NCBI GenBank assembly: GCA_010015655.1
Contig: ML976702.1
Coordinates: 267,430 to 331,429, forward strand
Source: Bimuria novae-zelandiae CBS 107.79
Taxonomy: Eukaryota > Ascomycota > Dothideomycetes > Pleosporales > Didymosphaeriaceae
DNA: 64,000 nt
Direction: 5' to 3'
Below, in pieces: positions 23,035 through 34,539 of this stretch; within the stretch, counting starts at the first letter, position 1, and every line of letters begins with the position of its first letter. The notes under the pieces are model-generated. The model was not told the origin of the DNA and did no database searches. It saw only the letters and a list, made by a program, of their open reading frames with translations. The position numbers and the translations under genes are program-made.

Positions 23035-24605
23035 AAAGTACTATACTTATAGCCTATACCTTTTAAGTAGTTATTATATTTACTAACTACTTTAGCTTAA
23101 AGTTAAAGTAATATAACGTACTTAACGCTTTCTTTAATTTTATATTTAATTAAAGCTACACGCTAAGACTTTTAGTATTTTTAAAAAAAGTAAATTATAA
23201 ACTTTTAGAAGTACTTTGCGCTTTTTATATCTTAAAGGACGTCCTACTCTTATAGTATAATATATTTAAAATAGTTGTTAAGCTACTAAAACTTAAATGC
23301 GTTAAATGCTTCTTATACTTATATAATAATAATTAGCTTATTCTATTTATTTACGTTAATAATATAATAATAGCGCATTACCTAACAAAAGCTCCTTTTT
23401 ATTAAGACTTTAAGAATAATTTAAAGAACTAATTTAGACTTAAGGCGATAGGAGACCTAGCCTAGTTCCTAGGCATTTAAGTTATCTACGATTACTAGAA
23501 AAAAAATCTTTCTTATTTAAGATATATATATTAATATGGTTTATAAGAAGTATAGTATATAGCTAGTAAGTTATAAAAAGACTAACTTTCTACTTAACAT
23601 TAACTTTCTTAATAAGTTAATTAAGGAGACTAATGTTTAACGTATAAAGATATATTAGGAGCTTGTTAGCCACCTAGCCTACATTACTTGCTAGACACGA
23701 CTTAACGTTACTTATAGCCATGTTGTCCTTGCTTACTATCTTACTAATCTAAGATAGTTATATATCGTAGCTATATAACGCGTCTAACAATACTTACTTA
23801 GAACTTAATACTACGCTATTAAGGGTTCCTATAATAACTTAATTATTAAGATTATCTTTAATAATAATAACTATTATAATTTTTTTTAGCGCGTTAGACG
23901 CCTCGTATGTAAATAATATAAAAATATATTAAAGCTTATAAAGATAATACTTCTTCCTTTCCAAAATAATTATTAACCAGAAGGTAATTGTCTAGTGTAT
24001 AGTTACTAAGTTTATTACTAAATTAGAGCTACTCTTAATCTCTTTTACTAGCTTATAAATAGTAAAATAGCTTTACTTCTTTAATAGTGTTTTATTTAAC
24101 TTAGGTATAACGCCTACGATCTACTATAAGAATTAATAAATAATAAGAATTATTAATAAGGATTTAGATTAACTATATATAAAGGTTTAATACGTTAATC
24201 TCTATTAGATATAGGTTTAATGAGAGGTAAAGGCTTTATAACTTATTATTTAATAGGTCTTTATAGATAAGATAGCCACTAATAGGCTTACTAAAGTCCT
24301 CTTAAAGGCTAAATATTAAAAGTTTATTTAATAGTTTTATCTTATTAATATCGCGTAACGCCTTTAGGGTAGCGTTAATAATAATAATAATTTTACATAT
24401 CTAGTTACCTAATTAAGCAAGATTTTAGCTTCACCTCTTAATTAATATAAAGCTGAGGGGGTGTGTGACGGTTTAGTATAGAAGCTTGGCCCACCCGCGT
24501 ACGTGCGGCCCTGTGCACGTGATCCACACTATATAGCTCCATAGAGTAGCTTCTCAATCAAAACAACGATTGCTTCAACACTCACACTCTTCTTTCGACG
24601 TCACA
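23035..24605 (+). mobile_element. Ty1/copia retrotransposon fragment 1 (3' part)
   Basis: A 5'-truncated plus-strand copia. It holds the end of reverse transcriptase and RNase H, recognisable through RIP damage by similarity to 48640-49330 and 57273-57985 (for example the TRLNVTYSHVVLAYYL-like text near 23695-23750). A purine tract (GCTGAGGGGG) and the 3' LTR follow. The LTR abuts the broken M20 peptidase gene. Confidence 0.85.
24464..24605 (+). repeat. Copia 3' LTR, copy 1
   Basis: This 142-bp LTR has inverted termini TGTGACG and CGTCACA. The same LTR occurs at 44599-44742, 57986-58122 and 59546-59680 (minus). Confidence 0.9.
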
Positions 24606-24609
24606 TAAT

Positions 24610-25594
24610 GGCTGATCCAAGGACAGTGTTACCCACCCTCTGATAGCGACACCGACATTTTCGGTCGCGGCGCCAACGATGCCAAGTGACCGCCTTCCTG
24701 GAGCTGCGAGACGCGGGTGTACTCAAAGAAGGCAATGTCTGTCTAATGTACAATGTTGGCGAAGAGCAGTATGGCGACGGAATGAGGACGTTCGTCGATT
24801 CCCTGACCTACACACCTGAATGGATCATGACCGGAGAGCCTACCGAATCTTTCCAAGCAACCGGCCACAAGGGATCAATAAACATCAACGTGACAGCTGT
24901 CGGTGACACAGCGCATTCATCCGTGCCCCAGTACGGTCAGAATGCGATCCTAGAGATTATGAACTTACCGCGGTTGCTTAACTTGACGAGCATTTTCCCT
25001 TATGATGAGTTTCAGTAAGTCCAATATCACGTGTATAAAGCAAGAGACTCGGGTCTGACATGCTCCAGCGGGAACACTACCCTCTCGCTCTCATCGATCC
25101 GCGGCGGCACCATCCCCAACCAAGTCGCCGCACGCGCCGAAGCCATTGTTAACTCCCGTGTCGGCGTCCCCGCCAAGCAAATCTGGGACATCATCACAGA
25201 ACAACTAGGTAACGCCCCCAACATCATCCTCTCGCGCACGTCCGCATCTTCCAATCCCCTCGCCATGGACGTCATCGACTGGCTGCCCAAGAAGATCATG
25301 CCATATGGCACGGATTTTTCACAGTGGAAGCTCAACAACACGAAGCAGCTGCTGGGCGTAGGGTCGATTGCGACGGCGCACTCCGCGCACGAGGTTGTGT
25401 CGAAGCGGGAGATGATCGAGATGGTGGGGCATTATAAGGAGTTTGTGTAGGGTATTTTGAACGGGACGTTGGTGCCGGTGCGGAATGGGATATTCCCGTC
25501 GAGTTATCCGTTGCCGGAGACAGGGAATTTGACGAATAGGGAGATTGCGGAGGGGAATTTCGAAGTGAGGAGGTTTGGGGGATGCATGCATTGA
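24610..25594 (+). pseudogene. M20-family metallopeptidase remnant
   Basis: The 5' part is missing; copia LTR sequence ends at 24605. Surviving text includes the metal-ligand region SDTDIFGRGANDAK, then YNVGEEQYGDG and the dimerisation domain (GHKGSININVTAVGDTAHSS). A 1-nt loss after GANDAK (near 24684) shifts frame. A normal intron (GTAAGT at 25015, branch CTGAC, acceptor CCAG at 25072) still splices cleanly into GNTTLSLSSIRGGTIPNQ. A premature TAG stands at 25448 in KEFV*GILNGT, with the family-like C-terminus following to 25594. M20A enzymes are zinc carboxypeptidases/deacylases of the carboxypeptidase S type. Truncation, frameshift and stop together make it dead. Confidence 0.85.
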
Positions 25595-26031
25595 GCCGGA
25601 GGAGAGGAGGAATTGTATAGATTAAACGTAGTTCAAAAGTAAGAACCACGCCTGGTTTTCTTCTTCGAGTGTAGATCAAAGGTAGTAACCATAGCAAGTA
25701 TGATTATCTGAAGACAGGAAGAGTATTATTTGCTCAATTTCCGCGAGTCGTTTTTGTACTGCGTTATGCTATGATTTGGAGAAGCTGCGAAGGACCCATA
25801 GGTCCGGCGTATCTTCTGACCGAGGGGGTTTCGAAGGATAGGTAGAGGTAGTAGCAACAATATAAATGAATTATAGGTCGGTCGTACAGGCGCAAGCCTA
25901 TCCTGTGTGTGACTAGCGTGGTGGGTCTAGACACGTGAAACCGCGTTTGCCAAGACAGAACGCGCCGAATCTCTCAAGTGCTGCAAAGCGACTTCCAACG
26001 TCGACCTACACTACCCACACTCAGTGTCAAT
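25595..26031. other. Intergenic, ORC6 promoter side
   Basis: No coding content. It contains the presumed 3' flank of the dead M20 gene and the upstream region of the ORC6 gene. No clear motif. Confidence 0.5.
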
Positions 26032-27180
26032 ATGAGCAAAGCTACGACCGAGCAAGCCTTGACTGGTCTTATCCCCACGCTATCCGGCCCATTGCCTCCA
26101 GAGCTCGTCGATCTCGCGCTTTCCCTCCTGGCACGATCTCGGAGTGTTGCACAGTCACTGAAGCCTGATGAAGAGATCGCCAGGCCATACGCATGTGCTC
26201 AATTAGCATGTGAAAGGTGATGGCAACTTACAGAACTACTTCACTATTCGCTGACGTGTGCTAGGCTGAAGAAGCGTCTCAACCTACCCGCAATCATCCC
26301 CCGACCACCCTGCCCACCTCGCATATACAAGAAGCTTTATAATTATCTTGAGAGTGCTTTACCCTTATCTACAGCGACACGAGAACCTCAAACACCCCGC
26401 AAAGGCGACAGGAGCGCCCCGACGTCTGCACGCACAACGCCAAAGACGCCGAAGACGCCGCTGATCGCTAGGCCAACACCAAAGAGCACACGGAGAGATG
26501 GAGGGAAGGACTTGGAACCGCCAGAATGGGTTGTGCCAACAGTACGCACGCTTCTAAGAGCATTTGAGTACCCGAATGCAGCCGGTCATATCTACACAGG
26601 CCTCGAGGTCATACTCCCACTGCTCGCGCGCATGTCTGCAGCGGCTGCCGAGACCCCCAGCAAGCGACCGCGACGAGCGACTGCTGTACCGCAACCAGAT
26701 CTGTCCGAAGTATCGCAGAGCCATATTCTCGGACTCATCTCAGTCATAATGTTTTATGTTCTCTCCCGGATGCTAGATCAAGAAATCACACCTGAGCGAT
26801 TTTTAGCGTGGCGCGCAAAGGCCATCACCACATTGCTTGAGACGGACGCCGGGAAGGAGGTTTCGGAAGCCGAATTGGGGGCAGAGATTGACACATTGGT
26901 GCCCATGGCCCAAGAAGAGGGTTGGATCCGGATGGACTGGTTCCTGAATGTCCTGCCGCCCAGCACTGAAGACATGGAAGGGGTAGAGATGACGGGTGGA
27001 GCACCCGCCGCCGTAGCTAGTGGGAGTCGCAGCTTGCGGGAGGGCGGCAGCAGTTATATAGGGCTGGGAACGATGATGCAAGATGCTACCGATTATCTGG
27101 GCGAACGGCAACACGAAGACTACAAGAGGTGGAAGGCGAGCATCCTGGCGCGTGTCGAGGCGATTGAGGCCTCGTCGTAG
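26032..27180 (+). CDS. ORC6: Origin recognition complex subunit 6 (ORC6)
   Basis: Two exons (26032-26216 and 26265-27180) give 366 residues. The 48-bp intron has branch CTGAC and acceptor GCTAG. The N-terminus (MSKATTEQALTGLIPTLSGP to ACERLKKRLNLPAIIPRPP) is the first TFIIB-like helical domain of fungal ORC6. A Thr/Pro/Lys linker with repeated TPKTP-like sites (about residues 115-155, possible CDK sites) follows, then a second helical domain (VVPTVRTLLRAFEYPNAAGHIYTGLEVILPLL). ORC6 is part of the nuclear six-subunit complex that marks replication origins and recruits Cdt1-Mcm2-7. The assignment is by family resemblance of both domains. It is convergent with the UstYa-like gene, with 157 bp between stops. 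No damage seen. Confidence 0.82.
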
Positions 27181-27337
27181 CGTATGGTATATTCAAATGA
27201 ATAGCATTCTGGATTCTGGATCCCGGGTATGCTCAAGATGGGTCTAATATACTCGGCTATGCTCGGCCGGTATTGCAAGTGCAAAAAGTCGCATACCTAC
27301 AGTGCTGCGCTGCTTCCTCAAAATACGGCGTGTATTC

Positions 27338-28240
27338 CTAATGCTCCGGCTCATCCACACCCTGCGCAACCCCATGATCCACCGCCCACTGCCGCACCTT
27401 CTCATAATTCCTACACATGCGCGGAGAGCTATAGTCCGGCCATGGGTCGCCATCGTTGAATGGGAACCTGAATGGGAACACATTCGTATCGCTCTGGCAC
27501 ATGACAAACTGCCTCAGTGCATCGATGCAGTGGTCAAGGTGGCCGTGCAAGTCCTCCGGCTCCGCAGCCGTATCGCCGCCCAGCTTCTCGTAGTGCGCTT
27601 TCCAATTCGCCTGCCGGAGGAGGTTCAGGCAGTGTAGCTGGTGGAAAACTTCGATGGCGACGCGGTAGCCGCGGCGGCCGGTAGCAGGGTCAGTGACCAT
27701 GAGTGCGCCTTCCGGGTCCATGTTCATTTTGAGCATTTCCTCGCGGGTGACCATTGTGTCGGGCACTGAGAAGAGTCAATATACGTCCAGAGAACATAGC
27801 GGTGTAGAAATCTGTACCGCCATTTGTCGCCCAATCCCACATCGCATCTACCTGCTGTCCTTTGCCCACGAATGGACCATCCGGAATAGGCTTGAGATCG
27901 AAGTGTTTAATCTGGTACTCAATCGCCTCGTTGACGGGTGCTGTAGCTGTTAGTGCCGCTGCCATGTGGTCTGGTTTGGTTCCTTACAGAACGTCATGGG
28001 TATCGCGTCCGCCTGCTTCGCCGACCGCATGCACACTCCGAGCGCGAAGAACGTTATCGACGCCGAGAGCATGACTGCCTGCACCACTAACACCCATGTC
28101 GAACTCGAAGTTTTCCGTATCCGCTGCGCGAGGGTCTCTTTCTCGGCTGCCCGCCACTCGAACTTCTCGTTTAAACTGGCATCATCGCGGCTTGATTGTG
28201 ATTGCTCCTCCAAAGGCACTGGTCGGTACACTTGTGACAT
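27338..28240 (-). CDS. UstYa-like oxidase (DUF3328)
   Basis: Three exons (28240-27988, 27940-27818, 27765-27338) give 267 residues. Both introns (47 and 52 bp) have GT-AG ends and CTAAC or TTGAC branches. A cytosolic N-terminus is followed by one membrane helix (residues about 49-71, WVLVVQAVMLSASITFF). A SPVNEAIEY block comes next, then the two diagnostic motifs HQLHC (167-171) and HLDHC (201-205), which in this family are thought to bind the catalytic metal. UstYa relatives act as membrane-bound oxidases or cyclases in ribosomal-peptide (ustiloxin, cyclochlorotine) and other fungal pathways. No precursor peptide with Kex2 repeats, UstYb partner, P450 or methyltransferase is nearby, so the substrate is unknown and this may be a stand-alone gene. 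Confidence 0.88.
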
Positions 28241-29003
28241 TATGTGAGGAGGAAAGGAAAATGTACAGGGAAAGGGCACTCCAGGTGCAGAAGAAGTGAA
28301 TAAAAAGAGAGATAGAAGCCTCAGCAGGTAAAAGAACGGATAGGGAAGAGAAGATGTCACGAAGAGAGGTTGTCTGGGAAGACTGATGTCGAAGCCGCTA
28401 GCTTCAAACATGAGGGTTGGGTGCGAAACGTCTCATGCCTGGGGTTTGGCCGGACTGGGGTGACAGGCGGCTCTTGCGACATTCGAAACAACATCATGAC
28501 ATCGGCAAGAGGCTATGGAAGCACACGTAAGGTCTGTGTTGCGGCCTTTCAAATGTTGCAATTTCCCCACGACAATGACGCCATACCCGAAGTGTACTAG
28601 CCTTTAAAGCTAACCTCGCACGCTCGCCTTCCGCCTATTCTCCTGAACTCCATAGCGATGATCCAATACAGTGTAATCGTGTTATTGTACCAAGTGAGGC
28701 TTTTCCATACGTTCATCTTACCACCACATTCAGCTTTATGAAGTTACGCGTGAGTTTGAACAGGTTTTGCTGTACGCTCGGAAGCCACTCCACCTGGGCA
28801 GTCGCTTCCAGTTGTCACAATACGAGCTGCACTCAGTCAAAGAGATGCCTAATCAATACGCGATACAGACACAGCCCCCTTGGTTAGCTGATGGCTGCCC
28901 GTGGCCGCTGGTTTACCATGAATATGTTTAGGCATTGAGGTGATCGACTTTCTACGCTAGATCTCAGCCTTCTCCCAACCATCGACTTTCTCACTCGTCC
29001 ACC
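28241..29003. other. Intergenic between divergent genes
   Basis: Promoter side of the UstYa-like gene on the left and of the broken gene at 29004 on the right. No coding frame with recognisable content. Confidence 0.5.
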
Positions 29004-31023
29004 ATGACCGACAAAGCGGAAGTGAGCGTCTCTATCGTTGCGCTTATCGTCTCTCTGATTGCATTTGTCGTTACAGGAAACCAGCTTCTCTTACAGCTAT
29101 TCAATTCTGCAGATGGCTATCGAAGATGCTCCGAATCTGTTATCGATGTCTGGCATCGAAGACGGTACCGAAAATGGAAATGGCACGAATTCCGTTTCGA
29201 AACACATTTGTGACACCGCAAATTGTCCTTGTCAGTCCACAAGAGCGGGAAACCTACGAGGAGCAACATGGGGACGGCTTTCTCATAAACAGCCCCTTGT
29301 TGCAGGAGGGTGCTTGTGATGAACTCAATATCACAGTACATCAGGACTATTGCTACATGGGAGCAAGACGTGGTCGCTTATCTGTTGGTTCGTCGAACGT
29401 TTCCATAAAGCGGTTTTCGAGCCCAGGTGACGCCGATATCGAGAAAGCACACACCGCGTCGAGGTCGACAAAGCATCATGTGGTGAAAGTCAGATCCGAA
29501 AGCGACTCTCTAGTAACGTGGCTTCGCCTACTTCGGGACCTTCACTGTCTTTCGCACAGCTACTGGCCATTGGACTGCATAAGCTGTCCCCCTAGCACGG
29601 TCAAGAAAAACCACACGGGTGTATCGAAGTCCGATTTCAGTTCACCTCGCTATGAGCATGGTGATGAGCTATGTAGTAAGTAGTTTATGTAAAGATTGTT
29701 TTGGCGGGCACCGCCGTCTTAGAACTGTTCGGGCTATGTACGCTTTATTGAGTCCCTCTTGGCTCACTCAAACTCCACACAGATGTGGCGCGCACCGACA
29801 TCGCAGTCATATACCGAACGTGGACGTAGGACTTCATGCCTCCCGATATGGTAGGACCTCTTGCGGAAAGCAACGCTAGCGACATTATCGTTCTTGCCAT
29901 ACGCATGGGCATGCAGTGGCGCGCTTTGGAGCCAGAAATCGGCAAAATGCAAGCAGACGGCAACGGATATAGCCTAACCTCTACAGATGTCAGAGGCTTA
30001 GGGACTGTACTTCGTTTTACTTCGGCTGGGACCCACGGACAATTCCCGAGGATCGTTCCTAGTCGAGCCGCGGACAAGATGCTCTTCGGCATCGTACCAG
30101 GCGATCCGATCTTAGTTCGCAAAGACCTGCCTCTGATTACAAAGGACGGGAAGATTACGGACATCTCCCGCGTTAGTGAATTGCTCAACCTCTCGACCCT
30201 TGCATGTAAAGCACCAAGGGACACCAGCGCGGAGGTCTTCAACGACACTGTCACCCTCATACTCCCGTTTCTTCCCTTGGGAGGATCTACCATTACATCT
30301 TACTGCTTTCCAGGGTGGCGCATTGAGCCATTCCTCAAAGGCATACACTGGTACTGCGAATCACGGCTAGCTTTCCTCCGCCGCCTCCAAAGTCGGGTAC
30401 AAGAGATCAAGGATAACCAGGCTCTTCTAAGATCACTTACAGACGTTTTGAATCGTATGGAGATACTCGAACAACAGCACTCGCACTATTTTTATTCTCG
30501 CTGGTTCTGGAATCCAGCCATACGCGAGCAAGAAACATAGCAAGAAAGGCTCGAGTCCATCCAGGACATGCGACACATGTTCCAGTGGACAACCCACTAC
30601 TTCGTTGAGAAAGGTCTCCACGAGGTACACATCGATGACACGAGCAAGTACCTACACCTTGTGGCCGGCAACGCGCTAATGGCCGTTCACGCCATCGAGT
30701 TCACCGACGAGTTCGTGAAAAACTATCCTCATAGACGCAAACACGATGATCAGAGGGACGCTTACAACATAACATCACGGCACGGATATTTCTTCGGTTT
30801 GAGGCAGTACGAAATGGGTCAGCGCTACGTTCATTATATGGCGCATCCCGACTTCGGCGTCGCTGCTAATCTGAGAGAGCGTGGTCTCATGCCGGACGCA
30901 GATGAGGTTGAGGTGGCGTGGTGGATCTTACAGTTGAGGTGCATCATCTGGGGTATTTCAACATGGCATCCTAATGATGTTGTGGAGAAGATCTTGGGTA
31001 CCCCGGTGCAGAGCTCGCTCTAA
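29004..31023 (+). pseudogene. Fungal-specific protein of unknown function, frameshift and stops
   Basis: The start MTDKAEVSVSIVALIVS is followed by a hydrophobic helix (residues about 8-30) and the block ADGYRRCSESVIDVW, which I recall as typical of a large Pezizomycotina family without known function. Near 29205 the coherent reading shifts by one base (HEFRFET to FVTPQIVLVSPQE). A gap of poor coding (29680-29785) follows. Text then resumes (TDIAVIYRTWT) with a TAG before DFMPPDMVGPLAESNASD, and another in-frame TAG at 30538 (REQET*QERLESIQ). The frame ends at 31023. Both TAG sites fit CAG-to-TAG. At least three separate lesions make it a pseudogene unless the assembly is wrong. Not heavily RIP-mutated. 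Confidence 0.7.
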
Positions 31024-31270
31024 GGGAACAAGACACCTCTCTGGATCACTTAGCTGTCTAATAAATGAAGAAAGAAGTGGGCCAACCCTTACCGTCGCTC
31101 GAATCTTGTATTAAAATCTTTCCATTGACTCAAGTCGGGCTCGTAGCGAGACCTTAGGATAGGAAGGCGCCATAGCGGTGTCACGGATCGCCTTTATTCT
31201 TAAGGATATACTTTAATCTTGGATTCGAAGATACAAGCAATGTTGAGTCGGCGACTTATGAACGAAATGT

Positions 31271-32461
31271 TCATATACGACGTGCGTATATCCGATCCGC
31301 ATCAGCTGCTGCCTCGTCTTCCCAACCTTCCTCAAACGCTACCATCTTCAGCCCGCACTCCCTCCTCCACTCTTGGGCCTTTTTCTTCCACTGTATCCAC
31401 TTCTCCAAACGACGATCTCTCGGCACGTTGTCAAAGCTGTTATTGAACTTCAAATCCGCAAGCGTCTGACCCACGTCAATCCGGTGAAGGACCTCCCCAT
31501 TGATCATGCAAACCAACTCCCCAATGCGCCCGTGGAGCATCGATCCGTACCTCGCTGTGTGATATCCCATCGCGAACAAGCCCGCAATATGCCTAAGCAG
31601 GTCTGCCGCCAACAGCTCCGGCCGTAGCAGCTCGGGGTCCTCGTTCCTCCGCAAACGTGACCTTGCGCCCCGCGCATGATAAAGCGTCCCATATTGGCCT
31701 GGTGGCGGAAGCAACGCAATGTCCTCAGGGTCCACAAAGTCTAGATCTAGACGCTCGACAGAGATGCTGCTCGACACAGTAGCAGCGTGCGGCGCTGAGC
31801 ACCCGCGCTCCAAGAAGTGCCCGAGCGGGTGGTAGAAGATCCTCACGTACAATGGTGGGCCCCCGCTGCCGTGCCTCCAAAAAGTTGTACCTATGGTATG
31901 TTTGGTCCGGACAAAGCCGCCTACGCTCTGGATAGTGGCGTAGACGTGAGAGAAACGCTTTGTTTGCGCAGGCATAACTGTACATGTCGGCGCTAAATAC
32001 CGCTCGTTTACGAACTTGATGTCGAGCTCATGCGCGAGACGCAGCCGGGCAAGGGCTTCTTGGTTTTCGGAACAGAGCTTTTTGCAAGCCAGGAGAAGAC
32101 CGGCTGAGTTAGACGTGTAAGCAGATGGATCTCGCAGGTACCAGCCTGCGTTGTCAAACGGGCTTATCGTTTCGTGATGTCTTTCTTGGGCTTCGATTTC
32201 TTCCGGAATCTGAGGAGATGGACGTCGGTATGCTAGGACGCGCTCGAGAATATCATCGCGAAGTTCTCGCGGGATGTTGAAGTTGTTTGGGTGTCGCTCT
32301 GTTGGAGAGAGTGGTGAGTAGCTATTCTTGATGCAGCCAGTTGTTGGTGCGGTGGTGTCCGGCGGGTTTGTTGGTATTGGACACTTTCCGTGGGTGGGGA
32401 AACGGATGTGGATGTGGGCGCAGGTAGTGTTAGGTAAGTCCGGTTGATTACCCGTGGACTT
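31271..32461 (-). CDS. Hypothetical protein, F-box-like N-terminal style, 5' end unresolved
   Basis: The frame is open from 32461 down to the stop at 31271. It has no ATG before the coherent segment FNIPRELRDDILERVLAYRRP (about 32300-32240), so a start exon probably lies upstream, joined by an intron. The IPRELRDDIL text followed by LLLACKKLCSENQEAL resembles the short hydrophobic N-terminal module of many fungal F-box-like or incomplete F-box proteins. Further on are LGHFLERGC, ELLAADLLRHIAGLFAMG and an acidic C-terminus (EEGWEDEAAADAD). No catalytic motif is recognised. An internal ATG at 31975 would make a shorter 234-residue protein, but that would discard the conserved-looking part. Confidence 0.6.
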   Translation of the reverse strand, partial: KSTGNQPDLPNTTCAHIHIRFPTHGKCPIPTNPPDTTAPTTGCIKNSYSPLSPTERHPNNFNIPRELRDDILERVLAYRRPSPQIPEEIEAQERHHETISPFDNAGWYLRDPSAYTSNSAGLLLACKKLCSENQEALARLRLAHELDIKFVNERYLAPTCTVMPAQTKRFSHVYATIQSVGGFVRTKHTIGTTFWRHGSGGPPLYVRIFYHPLGHFLERGCSAPHAATVSSSISVERLDLDFVDPEDIALLPPPGQYGTLYHARGARSRLRRNEDPELLRPELLAADLLRHIAGLFAMGYHTARYGSMLHGRIGELVCMINGEVLHRIDVGQTLADLKFNNSFDNVPRDRRLEKWIQWKKKAQEWRRECGLKMVAFEEGWEDEAAADADRIYARRI

Positions 32462-33272
32462 TCAATGCTGAGGTCTATAGCTTAGGTATGAACCGTGGGT
32501 AGAAGAGCCGTGAAAGAGGGCACTAACCAACGCACAACCTTCAAGGTTTCCACTCACTCAGTAGTGACTCGAGGCGTGATTTTGTGAGCACGAATTTCTA
32601 GTCTGTGAATACGTCCAAATACGGGAAAGCGTTCGTTAGATGTTTATGTGCTCGATCGAGTTAAAGGATGGTAGATACGAGGATGGATGCCTAGCGTCGC
32701 CGCACTCGTGCATGCTGACTAGTTTGACGTTAAAACGGGACAAGTCTTGTGCAACCCAGGATTCCGACCTTCACTTGTCTCCACCGGTCTCTCTCCGAGA
32801 AGAAATGACGTAGACCATTTCTATACAAGAGTTAAGCCGAGAACAACCCCTATAAGTACTAATGTAGCGATACGCATACCACAGCTTTGTTAAAGACATT
32901 GAGAAAACATTGAACTAATATCAAGATCGCTATTAGCCCCCGCCCCCAAATCTCCTTCAGCACAACCGCTTAGCGCTTCACAGCCCTTTTTAATTGAGTA
33001 TCACACAATGGTCACATTTTGCTGAATATGGATTTGGATTTGTTGTAATTTTCATGCCACCTCGCAAATCCCACGGCTTGCTGCCAGATCTTTCCATAAC
33101 AACATGAAAGCGAAGAATTGAGAAATCAGTCGGTGAGACTGACGCCTAATCAAATGGCGATTACAAAGACGCCTTACACGCGCAAATAAACATGCCAAAC
33201 CGTTTCTATATCGCCGTGCATCGTTATGCCAATCCAACATCCCCAAGATGATCCGCTCTGCAAAGAACGCAA
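32462..33272. other. Intergenic, no gene seen
   Basis: Ordinary composition, no coherent frame. It separates two minus-strand genes and should hold the start and promoter of the gene ending at 31271, and the 3' region of the SET gene. Confidence 0.45.
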
Positions 33273-34539
33273 CTAGAGCTTATCATCCTCCTCGTCCATC
33301 TCTTCGCCCACCTCATCTCCCTCCTCGTCCGAACCCTCATCAGGTTCGTAATTCCCGTCCTCCCCGTCGATCTGCGCTTGCCCGTCGCGGTACATCTGCG
33401 ACTCTTCTCCAAGACACAACTTGATGATCGCTAGTATCTTCACCATCCACTTCATCGCAGCGTCCTTCTTCCCGAGCGCGAGATTCCACCTAGCGATCTT
33501 GCGAGGCCAATCCAGATAGTCGATCGACATCAGCCCCAGCTTCTGGATCAACTCCACAACGGCCGCTGCAACGTCGACGAGTTAGTTCACATAGTCGGGT
33601 TGCAGACCTCGCGCGTGCACATGGCACCAACCCTTACTCAGCTCGACCACGGCCTTTGTGTACCGAGCCATCAGTTCGCGCATCTCAGCGCGTATCTCGT
33701 CATCGGGATGTAGGGCGTCCGGTTCATTGGAGGCGTGCTCGTCGACCGCTACGCAAGTCTCACAAAGGCACTTGAAGCCCCGCTGCACCTCAAGCACCTT
33801 GCGCTGCTCCTCCGCTATCCCGAACATCTCTTTTCCCTCCAGATAGCTCCTGCAGATCTCTTCTCCCTCCTCGATGTCCTTCAGCGCGTGCACAACAAGC
33901 CGGCCGACGGAGTCTTCAAAGGACACAAACGCATTCGCGGCACACGAATGGTTCAACATAGCGCACTTAACGCCCAAATACCCTCTGGTCACTGCATTCC
34001 CGTTCCACGCGCAGAGTATCTGCTTCACATCCTTGCCGAGCCGCGTGTGCAGGTGGGCCCAGCCTCCGCCTGTGGAATTCTTCACAGCGCGGCCAACGAA
34101 CCGTACTCTTGGCGTACGGCTCGTGGTTCCGTACCGTGCACGTGCCACATGCTGGTCTTTTTCTCTCTTAAAGACTGTCAAGTGAACTGTGCACAGTACG
34201 GAACCACGAACCGTACGCCAAGAGTACGGTTCATTGGCCGCGCTGATTCTTCAGCTCTGTGAAGATGCAGTGGCGGAAGACGCAGAGGTCGGGGGCGTCT
34301 AGTTGTTCTAGGATGAGCTGTCGATCGGCGGAAGGAAGGGCATCGAAGTCGGTGAGGAGGTCTTCGTGAGGGGCGGGTTCGGTAGGGGAGCAGCGCGGGG
34401 AGGGGGCGAGGGAGAGGAGGGGCGTCCCGGAGAGGACGACCGTGCTGGCCGGGATGGGTGTTGTGACGATGATTCCGCCGCTTTTGTTCGAAGTGGTGCT
34501 GAGAGTGTAGAGGGTGGTGGTCGAGCTGGAAGATGCCAT
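33273..34539 (-). pseudogene. SET-domain protein gene interrupted by a MITE
   Basis: The start ATG is at 34539 (MASSSSTTTLYTLST). A 161-bp MITE (34085-34245) and its 8-bp duplication sit in the first exon; read through, they give a TGA seven codons later, after NQRGQ. Leaving out the MITE and one duplication rejoins TELKN to STGGGW in frame. With the 72-bp intron (33637-33566, GTAAGG, branch CTAAC) this gives a complete 341-codon frame. The SET hallmarks are MLNHSCAANAFVSF, GEEICRSY and the post-SET-like CLCETC. Such SMYD/SET5-like proteins are lysine methyltransferases or unassigned relatives. The C-terminus is acidic (DEEGDEVGEEMDEEDDKL). Either dead, or polymorphic for the insertion. Confidence 0.85.
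34085..34245. mobile_element. hAT-type MITE, 161 bp, in the SET gene
   Basis: The terminal inverted repeats are 57 bp with three C/T differences, beginning CAGCGCGGCCAA. An exact 8-bp duplication ATTCTTCA lies at 34077-34084 and 34246-34253. The central non-repeated part is only about 47 bp and encodes nothing. The CAG-type start and 8-bp duplication are hAT traits. The near-perfect arms and clean duplication mean recent insertion. No autonomous partner with these ends is in the window; the hAT at 17602 has different ends. Confidence 0.93.
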
